A DNA stretch of 54,740 bases from Candidatus Dormiibacterota bacterium (GCA_019245575.1 JAFARE010000021.1:1-54740); one strand, 5' to 3'. Counted from the stretch's first letter, positions 1 through 8,977 are shown. Notes: generated by a model from the letters alone, not told the origin. A program made the numbers and translations.

Positions 1-180
1 CTCAGCCGCTGTCCAGAGGTCGTAGCCGGCATTGATCGCCAGCCAGTGCGCGCAGCTTGCCAGGCCGACGCCACGCCAGTCGCCGCTGTCATCCAGCTCG
101 GCACACTTGCGCGCCAGCAGGCACGTCGCGGCGTGCAGATTCGCCGCGAGCTGGGCAACGTCCTCTTCCAGCGCTGACAT
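1..180 (-). CDS. DUF222 / HNH endonuclease-like protein, N-terminal part (runs off window)
   Basis: Reading from ATG at 180 towards position 1, the frame is open for 60 codons and leaves the window. The protein starts MSALEEDVAQLAANLHAAT and contains SCAHWLAINAGYDLWTAAE, a pattern typical of the DUF222 (13E12 repeat) domain (an Asp-x-x-Gly stretch, then a Cys/His-Trp-Leu segment). In full-length relatives DUF222 is usually followed by an HNH nuclease domain, which would lie outside the window. Members are common in Actinomycetota and related high-GC phyla and often occur in many copies. The gene lies 70 bases downstream of the SIMPL gene on the same strand. Family assignment rests on a short stretch. 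Confidence 0.6.
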   Translation of the reverse strand, partial: MSALEEDVAQLAANLHAATCLLARKCAELDDSGDWRGVGLASCAHWLAINAGYDLWTAAE

Positions 181-250
181 GCTCAGAGCCTGCGCGCGTT
201 TCGCGACAGATGCCTGTAGCGAACGCGCTCAGGCGGCGGACAATGCGAAC

Positions 251-1015
251 TCAGCTCAGTTCGTACGTCACAGTCACCGACACCGTCAGCGTGGTCTGCC
301 CCGCTGCGATTGGAGCGCCGGCGCCGCCGCCGCCGCAGCCCTGCGCGCACGAGGGCTGACTCTGGCCGTTGATCACCTCGGACACCGAGAGGATCTTGCC
401 CAGCGAGCGGCCGCCGAGCAACGCCCATGCCTTGGCGCGGCTGTTCGCGTCCGCCATCGCGGCCGAGCGCGCCGCGGTGATCGCGGGTCCCTGGTTGGTC
501 ACCAGGAGGTTGACCCCGCCGATTGTGATCTCGTTGCCCACGGCGTCCACGGCCGCGGCGATGATTCTGCCGACGTCGCTTAGACGGCGCACCGTCACAT
601 TGACGCTGTTGGACACGTTGTAGCCGGTGACAATGCCCGCACCGCAGCAGGACTGCGCACTGACTGAGATGGTGGTCGTCTGAATGTCCTGTTCCTGTAC
701 ACCCTGCGCGTGCAGCGCACTGAGCAGCGATTGCATACGCACGTCGTCGACAGCGAGCGACTCGCGCACGTTGGGGCTGGTGACGGAGGCTCCGAGGCTG
801 AACGCCGCGGCGTCAGGCGTGGCGCTGGCGTTGCCCTGGCCTACGACCGTCAGCGTGTTGGGCGGCCCGGCTGACGATATGGTGCCGAGGGTCGCGGCGG
901 ACGGCGTGTCTGCCGCGAGCACCTTCGCGCCGATGACGACGCCTGTGGCTGTCAGTGCAATAAGCACCGCGAGTGCCGCTGTCAATGCGATGAGCGCGAT
1001 CCTTCGCGAAGGCAT
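251..1015 (-). CDS. SIMPL-domain (DUF541) secreted or membrane-anchored protein
   Basis: 254 aa. The start is ATG at 1015, preceded by a clear GAGGAGG ribosome site; longer upstream openings run into the kinase gene. Residues 6-35 form a hydrophobic signal peptide or anchor (RRIALIALTAALAVLIALT), so most of the protein lies outside the cytoplasm. The rest fits the SIMPL/DUF541 family: a TLTVVGQGNASATPDAAAF opening strand, a central GYNVSNSVNVTVR segment, and an alternating Val/Thr C-terminal strand (TLTVSVTVTYELS). A Cys-Cys pair and a Cys-rich loop near the C terminus could form disulfides. SIMPL proteins form oligomeric envelope structures, but their role is poorly defined. It follows a hybrid histidine kinase on the same strand after a 76-base gap. 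Confidence 0.85.
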   Translation of the reverse strand: MPSRRIALIALTAALAVLIALTATGVVIGAKVLAADTPSAATLGTISSAGPPNTLTVVGQGNASATPDAAAFSLGASVTSPNVRESLAVDDVRMQSLLSALHAQGVQEQDIQTTTISVSAQSCCGAGIVTGYNVSNSVNVTVRRLSDVGRIIAAAVDAVGNEITIGGVNLLVTNQGPAITAARSAAMADANSRAKAWALLGGRSLGKILSVSEVINGQSQPSCAQGCGGGGAGAPIAAGQTTLTVSVTVTYELS

Positions 1016-1091
1016 CTGATTGACCTCCTCGCCTCTCGATGTCGGGCGTCGACCATGCAACGCGCGGCGGGCGGCCGAGTTACGTGGTGGG

Positions 1092-2714
1092 CTAGGCGTC
1101 GAGCGCGGTGCGCAGCGTGCGCAGCAGGTCCGCCTCTGACGCCGGCTTCTCCAGCAGTAGCGTGCCCGGCTCGAGGACACCGCGCTGCGCCAGCGTGTCA
1201 CGCGGATAGCCGGAGAGATACAGGACGCGCACCGCGGGGAGCCGCTCGCGCACACGCTCCGCCACATCCTTGCCGGTCGATCCAGGCATGACCACGTCGG
1301 TGATGACAGCCGCGATGTCGGGCTGCAAACGGGTGAGCGCGTCCTCCATTCCCGACGCAGCGATGACGCGGTATCCCGCGCTCACGAGGATGCGCGCGGT
1401 GGATTCGCGCACCAGCTGCTCATCCTCCACCAGCAGCAGCGTCTCACCCATGCCGCGGGGTGGCTCGCCCGCGCGCGCGGCCGGTGCATCGGCTTCGCGT
1501 GCGCTCCGCGGCAGCAGCACCTGCACCTCGGTGCCATGGCCGGGTTCCGACGCCAGCTGGATGCCGCCGCCCGCCTGGGCCACGATGCTGTGCACCGTCG
1601 CCAGACCCAGGCCGGTGCCGGCGCCCTTCGCCTTCGTCGTGTAGAAGGGCTCCAGGGCGTGCTCCAGCGTCTCCGCCGTCATGCCCGACCCCGTGTCGCG
1701 CACGGTGATCCGCACGTAGTCGCCGGCAGGCAGCCGGTGTTCGTTGCCCAGTCCGACAACGCAGTTGTCCGTGCTCAGGTGGAGCGTGCCGCCACCGTCC
1801 ATCGCGTCGCGCGCGTTGAGAGCGAGGTTCATCAGCACCTGCTCGATCTGCCCGGGGTCCGCGTCGACGTTCCAAACATCGGGTGCGTAGCCGGTCCGCA
1901 CCTCGATGTTCGCACCGAGCGTGCTGCGCAGCAGGAGCTCGACCTCGCCGCACAGGGAGTTGACGTTGAACACCGACGGCTTGACGACGCTGCGGCCGCC
2001 GAGCAGCAGCAGCCGGCGCGTCAGCTCGGCGGCTCGCTCCGCCGCCTTCTTCACCTGCACCGCGTCGGCCGTGACCTCGTCCAGCGACTCCACGGGCGCA
2101 GATCCGCCGCGCACCGACTCGACGCCGCTGATCACGAAGTCGTTGTAATTGCTGATGATGGCCAAAAGATTGTTGAAGTCGTGGGCGACACCGCCGGCGA
2201 GATGGCCCACCGTGTCCAGCCGCTCGGCCTGGCGGAGGCGCGCATTCATCCGTTCGCGCTCCTCGGCGGCATCGTGCTCGAGGGTGATGTCCTGGGCTGC
2301 GCCGAGGATGCGGCGCAATCGTCCCCGCTGCTCGTCCCACACCGTGCGGAGGTGGAAGCGCACCCAGCGAGCCTCGCCTGCCTTGGTGATGAGACGCAGC
2401 TCCAGCACCGGGATCGCGCCACCGCTGAGCAGGTTCTCGAGCACGCCGCTCGCCTTGACGAAGTCGTCGGGGTGGACCATGAACAGCGGCCCGCCGATGC
2501 GGTCCAGCTCGTCGGCCGTGTATCCCAGCTCGCGCACGACGGAATCGGTGAGCCATTCCGCCGTCAGCCGGCCGTCGTCATCGACGGCGAACGAGTACGC
2601 GTAATCCGACGTCATCTCGGCGATGAGCCGGAAGCGCTCCTCGGCGTCGAGCAGCCGGCGCTGCTCGTCGAACGGCGGGACGGCGCCCGCAGCGGATTCC
2701 GGAGGCGTGGGCAT
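1092..2714 (-). CDS. PAS-domain hybrid sensor histidine kinase with C-terminal receiver
   Basis: 540 aa, probably a soluble sensor because no membrane segment is visible. Order: a PAS/PAC region (about 25-150, with ELGYTADELDRIGG and ILGAAQDIT), a HisKA-type box GGVAHDFNNLL with phospho-His near residue 178, an HATPase domain (N box NLALNARDAM, G1 RDTGSGM, G2 GTGLGLATVHSIV), then a receiver domain (LLLVEDEQLVRES, phospho-Asp in ITDVVMP, Lys in LLLEKP). The C-terminal receiver makes it a hybrid kinase, so the phosphate probably passes internally or to an unlinked partner. ATG at 2714 is preferred because the longer opening needs TTG at 2777 and has no better ribosome site. The signal sensed is unknown. 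No separate response regulator gene is adjacent. Confidence 0.9.
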   Translation of the reverse strand: MPTPPESAAGAVPPFDEQRRLLDAEERFRLIAEMTSDYAYSFAVDDDGRLTAEWLTDSVVRELGYTADELDRIGGPLFMVHPDDFVKASGVLENLLSGGAIPVLELRLITKAGEARWVRFHLRTVWDEQRGRLRRILGAAQDITLEHDAAEERERMNARLRQAERLDTVGHLAGGVAHDFNNLLAIISNYNDFVISGVESVRGGSAPVESLDEVTADAVQVKKAAERAAELTRRLLLLGGRSVVKPSVFNVNSLCGEVELLLRSTLGANIEVRTGYAPDVWNVDADPGQIEQVLMNLALNARDAMDGGGTLHLSTDNCVVGLGNEHRLPAGDYVRITVRDTGSGMTAETLEHALEPFYTTKAKGAGTGLGLATVHSIVAQAGGGIQLASEPGHGTEVQVLLPRSAREADAPAARAGEPPRGMGETLLLVEDEQLVRESTARILVSAGYRVIAASGMEDALTRLQPDIAAVITDVVMPGSTGKDVAERVRERLPAVRVLYLSGYPRDTLAQRGVLEPGTLLLEKPASEADLLRTLRTALDA

Positions 2715-2798
2715 GAGCTCGCTCCGTGGGTCCCCGATCTCGAGGTACAGGAAACGGCTCGCAGGTCCGCCTGTCAAGGCGGAGCCGTCACGCCGCGG

Positions 2799-4709
2799 CT
2801 ACGAGGCCGCTGCTGAGGGGAGCCGGCTGGAGCGGGGCCTGCGCTCCTGCTCGCGGCCGACGCCGCGCGCGGTGGCGACGCAGCCGAGCAGGACCACCGC
2901 TGCCGCGATGAGCAGCTCGAGCACGAACGCGCCGTAGGCCAGGACCTGCGGCAGCACGGTGCCGGCGTGCGACTCGCGCATCAGGAGGGCCGAGGCGGGC
3001 AGCATTGAGCCGGTTCGGTTCCGGGCCATCGGGATCGGCGGCTGCCCGTACTGCGGGTCGAATGGCATCGATACCGCGCTGGCGGCGAGCACGTCGCCCT
3101 TCATCAGCATCACGATCGTCTTCCACGCGCCTCCCGTGGGGACGGGGGCCGACGTCCGCCACTGCCCGGGTGCGACCTCGCTCATCGGCGCCGCCACGCG
3201 GCCGCCGCCCTGCCAGGCGATCACCCGGAAGACGTCTGCGCCATCGCCGGCGTCGGGCGGCGAGAGCGTCACCGACACGACGACGTCCTGCTCGCGCGAG
3301 GGCAGGCCGTAGCGGTCGGTGGTGGCGCGCGACGGACCGGCGGCCACCGCATTGACGGTGGCGGTGACGGGCGGCGCCGAACGCGGGAACGGGATCGCCA
3401 GCGAGACGAGCATCGCTGCGAACGCCCCCCAGGCCGCGATCGCCGGCATCGCCGGGCGGTCACCCCGGAGGACTCCGCCCAGTGCGGTGCCGAGCACGGC
3501 GCCACCCAGGGCGGCGAGCAGCGCCACCCACATCGCGGCCAGCAGCCGTGGCTGCCACGGCTGGTAGCTCCACGCCTGGCTCCAGCCCCACTCGGAAGCC
3601 ATGCCCAGGGTGCCCGCCAGCGCCCCGGCCACGGCCGCCTGCACGGCTGCCGGCCGGCGCCGGGCCAGCAGGAACGCCGCCTCCACGCACAGGGCCAGCC
3701 CGATGTAGAGCGGGAAATGGGTGACCACGTGGCCCAGGAAGACGCCGACGATCACCGTGAGGATGCCCCGGATGACGAGGAAGGAGACGGCGGTGCGCAG
3801 GGCCCAGCCGGGTCCCAGCGCGACCCGCGCCACGCACAGCGCGGCGGTGCCGGCCAGCGCGATCAGCACCGGCTGGTAGAGCATCTGCCACTGGGGCACG
3901 CCGTCGTCGAACTCGAGCTGGAAGGCGGCGAGCGCCACCACCAGCGCCCCGGCCAGCACGCCGGGGGCGACGCGGCGCGTCCACGACCGGCCGGCGCCCG
4001 GGCCGCCCTCCCGGTAGAGCATCCACACCGCGATCGGGGCGAACGCGGCGCCGCTGATCATCGTCAGGTGGGTCGGGCTCCACATCGTCACGTCGACGCC
4101 GTACGTGGCGTGCCACAGCGCGTCGAGGGGGAAGCCGACCGTGGCGAAGGCGCCCAGCACGATCAGCCCGCCCGCGCCCCAGGGGATGCGTGCCCGGCCC
4201 ACCCGGAAGCCGGTGCCGGCTCCCTGGAGCGTGGCCAGCACGGCGCTCACAACGCCGGCGGCGAGCAGGCCGACGAGGCCGGCCACGATGAGGGTGTGCG
4301 GCGGCGTGAACAGCTCCTGGTCGCGCCCCAGGTCGATGTGCCAGGCGACATCCCAGAAGAAGCCGATCGCCGCCACGCTCAGGGCCCAGACGCCGATCCA
4401 CACGCCCGCCGAGCTCCACGACGGCCGCCCGGTGGCGGCCTCGAGGCCGCGCGCGGGACGGAGCACCAGGGTGCGGAAGCTCAGGCGGCCGGGTTCCTGC
4501 CCCACGGCGAAGACGCCCCCGAAGACGAACAGCGGCACCACCAGGAGCGCGACGCACCAGAGCCATTCGCCCGCTGTGGCGTGCGACGCCTGGGGCACCT
4601 GCAGTGTCGCAAGCCAGCCCTGTGCCATCCCTTGCAACATCGCAGACCTGTACCCGGGCCCGTCCCCCGTTCTGCCGGACGATTGCCCAATCCGGTCCGG
4701 CTGGTGCAT
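2799..4709 (-). CDS. Polytopic membrane protein with duplicated Asp/His motif and C-terminal extracytoplasmic domain
   Basis: 636 aa from ATG 4709. Starts at 4640 or 4628 are also possible and would leave room for a promoter, since the divergent gene begins only 16 bases away. I do not recognise the family. About ten hydrophobic segments lie between residues 45 and 440. Two of them carry matching motifs: WDVAWH...FTPPH (about 119-138) and LDALWH...WSPTH (about 195-214), suggesting an internal duplication with candidate metal-binding His/Asp residues. After the membrane part, a roughly 100-residue segment (VVVSVTLSPPDAGDGADVF through GGAWKTIVMLMKG) resembles the FixH/YtkA-like beta-sandwich fold. 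A final transmembrane helix and an Arg-rich tail follow. GCC/CTG-rich codon choice differs somewhat from its neighbours. Confidence 0.65.
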   Translation of the reverse strand: MHQPDRIGQSSGRTGDGPGYRSAMLQGMAQGWLATLQVPQASHATAGEWLWCVALLVVPLFVFGGVFAVGQEPGRLSFRTLVLRPARGLEAATGRPSWSSAGVWIGVWALSVAAIGFFWDVAWHIDLGRDQELFTPPHTLIVAGLVGLLAAGVVSAVLATLQGAGTGFRVGRARIPWGAGGLIVLGAFATVGFPLDALWHATYGVDVTMWSPTHLTMISGAAFAPIAVWMLYREGGPGAGRSWTRRVAPGVLAGALVVALAAFQLEFDDGVPQWQMLYQPVLIALAGTAALCVARVALGPGWALRTAVSFLVIRGILTVIVGVFLGHVVTHFPLYIGLALCVEAAFLLARRRPAAVQAAVAGALAGTLGMASEWGWSQAWSYQPWQPRLLAAMWVALLAALGGAVLGTALGGVLRGDRPAMPAIAAWGAFAAMLVSLAIPFPRSAPPVTATVNAVAAGPSRATTDRYGLPSREQDVVVSVTLSPPDAGDGADVFRVIAWQGGGRVAAPMSEVAPGQWRTSAPVPTGGAWKTIVMLMKGDVLAASAVSMPFDPQYGQPPIPMARNRTGSMLPASALLMRESHAGTVLPQVLAYGAFVLELLIAAAVVLLGCVATARGVGREQERRPRSSRLPSAAAS

Positions 4710-4725
4710 TCTTTCCGGTTAAGGG

Positions 4726-5943
4726 ATGGCCAAGGCAGCCACACTCGTCGGCGGCAGCCGCGCACCGCTGTTGCGCATGCTCCGCCGTTTCGATCCAACC
4801 GCCTTTGACGCGCCGGCGCGCGCCTCCCGCGTCCGGCTGCAGGTGACGGGCGGCGACGCCTGGGACGCGGTGGTATCAACGCGGGGGGTGCGGTTGGTGC
4901 GTGCGGCCGCCGTCCGGCCGGACGCCGTCATCGCCGGGGACCTCGCCACGTGGTGGGAGATTGCCGGCGACGTCCGAGCCGGGCTCGACGCGTACCGCGC
5001 CGGCCGCCTGACGGTGCGCTACAACCTGCACTTGGCGGTCGGCCTGCTGGCGGCCACGGCGGCGCGCCAGCCAGGGCGGCTGGAGGTGCACCTGAGCCGG
5101 CCGCGCGGCAGGCGGATCTCCTCCATGGAGGCGGGCCGCGGTGAGCCCGTGCTGATGCTGCACGGTCTCGGCGCCACCAAGGCGGAGTTCCTGCCGATCA
5201 TCAGCGCGCTGGCGCCGGAGTTCCGCGCCATCGCCGTCGACCTGCCCGGGTTCGGGGACGCGGACAAGCCGCTGTGGGCGCCCTACACCCCCGCCTTCTT
5301 CGCCGACTTCGCCGCCCACGTCCTCGATGTCTACGGCCTGGAGCGGGCCCACGTGCTGGGCCACAGCATGGGCGGCCGGGTGGCCCTGGAGATGGGCATG
5401 CGCCACCCGGACCGGGTGCGGTCGCTGACGCTGATCACCCCCTCCCTGGCCTGGCGCCGCGCCCGCCCCTGGGCGCCCTACCTACGGCTGGTGCGGCCCG
5501 AGCTGGGCATGCTCCAGGTCGCGCCGCGCGCCGTGATCGAGCCGCTGGTGCGGCGCATGATCCCGGGCGGCAACGAGCGCTGGGTGGCCGCCGGCATCGA
5601 CGAGTTCCTGCGCGCCTACCTCGACCCGCGCGGCCGGGCCGCCTTCTACGCCTGCCTGCGCCACATCTACCTGGAGGCGCCGGAGGGCCCCACCGGGTTC
5701 TGGGACCGCCTGCCCGGCATCCACGCCCCGGCGCTCTTCGTGTGGGGCAAACGCGATCGCCTGGTGCCCCTGGCGTTCGCCCGCCACGTCGAGCGCGCCA
5801 TCCCCTCGGCGAGCCACGTCGAGCTCGACTGCGCCCACGTGCCCCAGTTCGAGAGGCCGGCGCAGCTGCATGCCGCGCTGCTTCGCTTTCTCAGCTCACA
5901 CAGGATGGCGCCGCCGCGCGGCGCGGCTGCGGGGGCGCGCTGA
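4726..5943 (+). CDS. Alpha/beta hydrolase with N-terminal SCP2-like lipid-binding domain
   Basis: 405 aa, cytoplasmic. Residues about 15-112 match the SCP2 (sterol carrier) pattern: a short strand region, then DAVIAGDLATWWEIAGDVRA and a closing YRAGRLTVRYNLHLAVGLL. Residues 125-395 are an alpha/beta hydrolase with oxyanion loop LHGLGATK, nucleophile Ser214 in GHSMGG, acid Asp343 in GKRDRLVPL and base His370 in DCAHVPQ, so the catalytic triad is complete. SCP2 domains bind sterols, fatty acyl-CoA and other lipids, so the fusion suggests a hydrolase acting on a bulky lipid. It converges with and overlaps the 3' end of the hopanoid operon by 48 bases. A hopanoid or acyl-hopanoid substrate is therefore possible but is only an inference. 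Confidence 0.85.
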   Translation: MAKAATLVGGSRAPLLRMLRRFDPTAFDAPARASRVRLQVTGGDAWDAVVSTRGVRLVRAAAVRPDAVIAGDLATWWEIAGDVRAGLDAYRAGRLTVRYNLHLAVGLLAATAARQPGRLEVHLSRPRGRRISSMEAGRGEPVLMLHGLGATKAEFLPIISALAPEFRAIAVDLPGFGDADKPLWAPYTPAFFADFAAHVLDVYGLERAHVLGHSMGGRVALEMGMRHPDRVRSLTLITPSLAWRRARPWAPYLRLVRPELGMLQVAPRAVIEPLVRRMIPGGNERWVAAGIDEFLRAYLDPRGRAAFYACLRHIYLEAPEGPTGFWDRLPGIHAPALFVWGKRDRLVPLAFARHVERAIPSASHVELDCAHVPQFERPAQLHAALLRFLSSHRMAPPRGAAAGAR

Positions 5944-8043
5944 GGCACGTCGCCTCGGGGCCTGCGGCTTCTGGCCGTTGACGTCGGGCAGCTCTCGCTT
6001 CACCACCTTGCCCGTGGGGTTGCGCGGCAATGCGTCGACGAAGACGACGTCGCGCGGCACCTTGTACCGGGCGAGGTGCGAGCGCACGTAGTCGCGCACC
6101 GCCGTGTCGCTCAGGGACGCGCCGCGCCGCTTGACGACGTAAGCGCGCAGCCGCTGGCCCCACTCCTCGTCGGGCACACCGACCACCGCGGCCTCGGCGA
6201 TGGCGCGATGCCCACCGAGCAGCTCCTCGACCTCGATGGGAAACACGTTCTCGCCGCCGGACACGATCATCTCGTCGTCGCGCCCTTCGACGAAGAGCAG
6301 CCCCTCGTCGTCCATATGGCCCACGTCACCGGTGGCCATCAGGCCGTCGACCACGTCCTTGCTGCCGCCGCCGGTGTATCCCTCGAACAGCATCTCGTGG
6401 CCCACGAAGATGCGCCCCGTCTCACCGGTGGCGACCTCGCCGCCTGATTCGTCGAGCAATCGCACGACGGTGCCGGAGGGCGGCCGGCCCGCGGTGCCCG
6501 GCGCGCTGCGCATCTCCTCCGGCGTCGCGATCGTCGCCCAGGCCACCTCGGTGGACCCGTAGAGGTTGTACAGCACGTCGCCGAACGCGTCCATGAAGCT
6601 CGCCGACAGCTCGGGTGATAGCGCCGAACCGCTCACCGCGACGACGCTCAGCGACGACGTGTCGTACCGCGAACGGGTGCGCGCAGGCAGGTCGAGGATG
6701 CGCTGCAGCATCACCGGCACCGCCGCGAGCGCCGTCACACGGTGCTCTTCGACGGCCGCCAGCGTCGCGGCCGGGTCGAAGCGCCGTTGCAGCACGAGTG
6801 TCGATGACAGCAGCACACCCAGGCCGAGGTGCGCCGCGCCCCACGAGTGAAAGATCGGCGCCGCGATGAGGGTCGGCTCACACGCGCGCATCGGGATGCG
6901 CGAGAGGATCGCGACTGCAGGATCCGCGCTGTGCGGCTGCGGACGCGTAGCGCCGCGCGGCGCTCCCGTGGTCCCCGACGTGAGCAGCGTGACCCGTCCC
7001 TCGCGCTCCGGCGGGTCGGGCTCGTGGTCCCAGTGCTTGTCGATGAGGCGCTCGCACGTCATGCCACGCGTCGAGGCGGAGTCGCGCCACGCGATGAAGC
7101 GGCGTCGCGCAGGCACTGAGTCGCCCACCAGGCCGGTGAACTCCTCGTCGAGGATGATGGCCGAAGCCTCCTCGCGCTGCATCACCTCCTTGAGCTGCGG
7201 CGCGGCGAAACCGCTGTTCACATACAGGACATCCGCGCCGAGCTTGCCGAGCGCGACGGTGGCCTCCACGATGCCGCGATGGTTGCGGCACAGCACTGCG
7301 ACGCGGTCACCCTCGCGCACGCCCGACGCGGCCAGCCCGCCCGCCAGCGCGCTGGTGCGGCGATCCACATCCGCGAAGGTGAGTGAGCCGGCATCGTCGA
7401 TGATGGCGGTGCAGTCGGGCATCAGACACGCTGCGGCCGTGTAGCCGCCGGGAAGCGTGAGGCCCCATTGATGCAGGCTCAACGCTGCCGCAAGGAAGCG
7501 ATCCGGCCGGTGCGGCCTGATCACGCCCGCGCGGCTCAGCACCGCGAGCGATCGCAGCTGCTGCAGGCCCGCGTCGATGGGGCGCTCGCGCCGCACGGTG
7601 ACCGCACCACCCGCGCAGCGCTCCTCGAGCGTCTGGAGCGTGCTGCGCATGTCAGCCCGGATCTGCCCCGCCGCGACCCGGTCGGCCACCAGCCCCCAGA
7701 GTCCGCCGGGCGACTGGTACGCGAGGCGGAGCGAGACCTGCACGACGCCCGGGTCCACCTCGCGCACCCTCCATCGCCCGCGCTGCGTGACGCCGGTAAC
7801 CGCCGTCCATGCGATGTCGCACGGCTCACGGTGCTCGACGATCTCGACCTCGCCGCCGACATTGGCCGAGCCCACGCGCAGGCGCATGGCGTAGCGCGAA
7901 CCGAGCACGCCCTTGTCACCCTCGCGGAGCAGCGTCCACCGCGTGACGCCGGCCATGAAGTCCTCGTAGCGCGACGGGTCGCCGACGTACTGCCACACTG
8001 CGCTGGGGCGGCAGCGCAGCGTGATCGACTCCTCGACGCGCAT
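5896..8043 (-). CDS. SRPBCC domain fused to fatty acyl-CoA ligase (AMP-binding)
   Basis: 715 aa. Residues 1-145 look like an SRPBCC/polyketide-cyclase lipid-binding domain (MRVEESITLRCRPSAVWQYV; a long C-terminal helix ending in DMRSTLQTLEERC). Residues about 185-685 are an ANL-family acyl-CoA ligase: P-loop LLTSGTTGAPRGA (353-365), A5 motif NLYGSTEVAWATIATP, TGDVGHMDDEG, hinge GRDDEMIVSGGENVFP and catalytic Lys in NPTGKVVKRE. It should activate a carboxylic acid to an acyl-CoA through an acyl-AMP. The start (ATG 8043) is one base after the acyltransferase stop, so the two genes are almost certainly co-transcribed and are the last members of the hopanoid operon. The final 25 residues are Arg-rich and overlap the convergent hydrolase. 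The substrate is unknown. Confidence 0.88.
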   Translation of the reverse strand: MRVEESITLRCRPSAVWQYVGDPSRYEDFMAGVTRWTLLREGDKGVLGSRYAMRLRVGSANVGGEVEIVEHREPCDIAWTAVTGVTQRGRWRVREVDPGVVQVSLRLAYQSPGGLWGLVADRVAAGQIRADMRSTLQTLEERCAGGAVTVRRERPIDAGLQQLRSLAVLSRAGVIRPHRPDRFLAAALSLHQWGLTLPGGYTAAACLMPDCTAIIDDAGSLTFADVDRRTSALAGGLAASGVREGDRVAVLCRNHRGIVEATVALGKLGADVLYVNSGFAAPQLKEVMQREEASAIILDEEFTGLVGDSVPARRRFIAWRDSASTRGMTCERLIDKHWDHEPDPPEREGRVTLLTSGTTGAPRGATRPQPHSADPAVAILSRIPMRACEPTLIAAPIFHSWGAAHLGLGVLLSSTLVLQRRFDPAATLAAVEEHRVTALAAVPVMLQRILDLPARTRSRYDTSSLSVVAVSGSALSPELSASFMDAFGDVLYNLYGSTEVAWATIATPEEMRSAPGTAGRPPSGTVVRLLDESGGEVATGETGRIFVGHEMLFEGYTGGGSKDVVDGLMATGDVGHMDDEGLLFVEGRDDEMIVSGGENVFPIEVEELLGGHRAIAEAAVVGVPDEEWGQRLRAYVVKRRGASLSDTAVRDYVRSHLARYKVPRDVVFVDALPRNPTGKVVKRELPDVNGQKPQAPRRRASARPRSRAARRRHPV

Positions 8044-8044
8044 C

Positions 8045-8977
8045 TCAGCCCAGCACCGGCAGACGCCGTTCCTGCGCCAGAGCGGAGAGCCGCTCCTGCA
8101 TCGCGCCGGTCACGTGCTCGTAGACGGTGTCCAGGTCTGGGCTGTCGCCGAACTGCTCGCGCAGGTTGATCGGCGGCAGGACGTCGATGGTGATCTTCGC
8201 CGGCAGGGGGATGTGCGTGAGCATATCGCCGACGTTCAGCCCCCAGGGCAGGGCCAGCGAGATGGGCAGCACCTTGAGCCGGAACATCTTGTCGAGACGG
8301 AGCAGCTTCGCGAGCCCCTCACCGCGGCTGAGGAACAGCGCCGTCTCCTGTCCGCCGATTGCAACCACCGGCACGATGGGAACGTCGCTGCTCAACGCCA
8401 GGCGGATGAACCCCTTCCGGCCGCCGAAGTCCACCTTGGACGACTCCCACGACGGCCGGTGCGTCTCGTAGTCGCCGCCGGGGTAGACGAGCACCGCGGC
8501 GCCCGCGTCGAGCGCGCGCTGCGCGTTGTCATGTCCCGCGGCGACGGTGCCGAACTTGCGCAGGTTCGGCACCCACGGCATGAACTGCCCGAGCAGCAGC
8601 ACCAGGTTGTGCGCCAGCTGGTAGAAGGGGCGCTCCACGCCGAAGTGCGTCTCGAACGCCAGCGTGAACACGAATGTGTCCACGATCATGTTGCCGCCGG
8701 AGTGGTTGCCCACCAGCAGCACGGGGCCGGTCTCGGGGATGTTCTCAAGGCCGCGCACGTCGGCGCGCAGGTAGAGGCTGGAGAGCAGCCACAGCGACGG
8801 CAGGTGGTCCCGGATGTAGTCCGGGTCGCGCTCGTCGAGGTCGGCTTTGGGGATGCGGCGGCGCAGCTCGAACGACGCCGACGCCAGCGCCCGCTCCGCC
8901 AACCCGGGCTCGGCTTCCTCCGCCCGTTCCTTCCTCGCCGGCCTCACACGGCCGTTGCTGCTTGCTCGTGCCACCAT
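8045..8977 (-). CDS. Lysophospholipid / diacylglycerol-type acyltransferase family protein
   Basis: 310 aa; ATG at 8977 is preceded by AGGAGG. The protein carries the acyltransferase block LVGNHSGGNMIVD (His92, Asp100) and a later VYPGGDYET block equivalent to the FPEG motif of PlsC-like enzymes. The spacing (NHSGG then Asp eight residues after His) resembles actinobacterial DGAT2/PlsC-like membrane proteins rather than classical HX4D PlsC. Such enzymes transfer an acyl group from acyl-CoA to a hydroxyl of a glycerolipid or another lipid. It lies 39 bases downstream of hpnG and one base upstream of an acyl-CoA ligase, so the pair could supply and transfer an acyl chain, conceivably onto a hopanoid side chain (inference). 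Confidence 0.82.
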   Translation of the reverse strand: MVARASSNGRVRPARKERAEEAEPGLAERALASASFELRRRIPKADLDERDPDYIRDHLPSLWLLSSLYLRADVRGLENIPETGPVLLVGNHSGGNMIVDTFVFTLAFETHFGVERPFYQLAHNLVLLLGQFMPWVPNLRKFGTVAAGHDNAQRALDAGAAVLVYPGGDYETHRPSWESSKVDFGGRKGFIRLALSSDVPIVPVVAIGGQETALFLSRGEGLAKLLRLDKMFRLKVLPISLALPWGLNVGDMLTHIPLPAKITIDVLPPINLREQFGDSPDLDTVYEHVTGAMQERLSALAQERRLPVLG

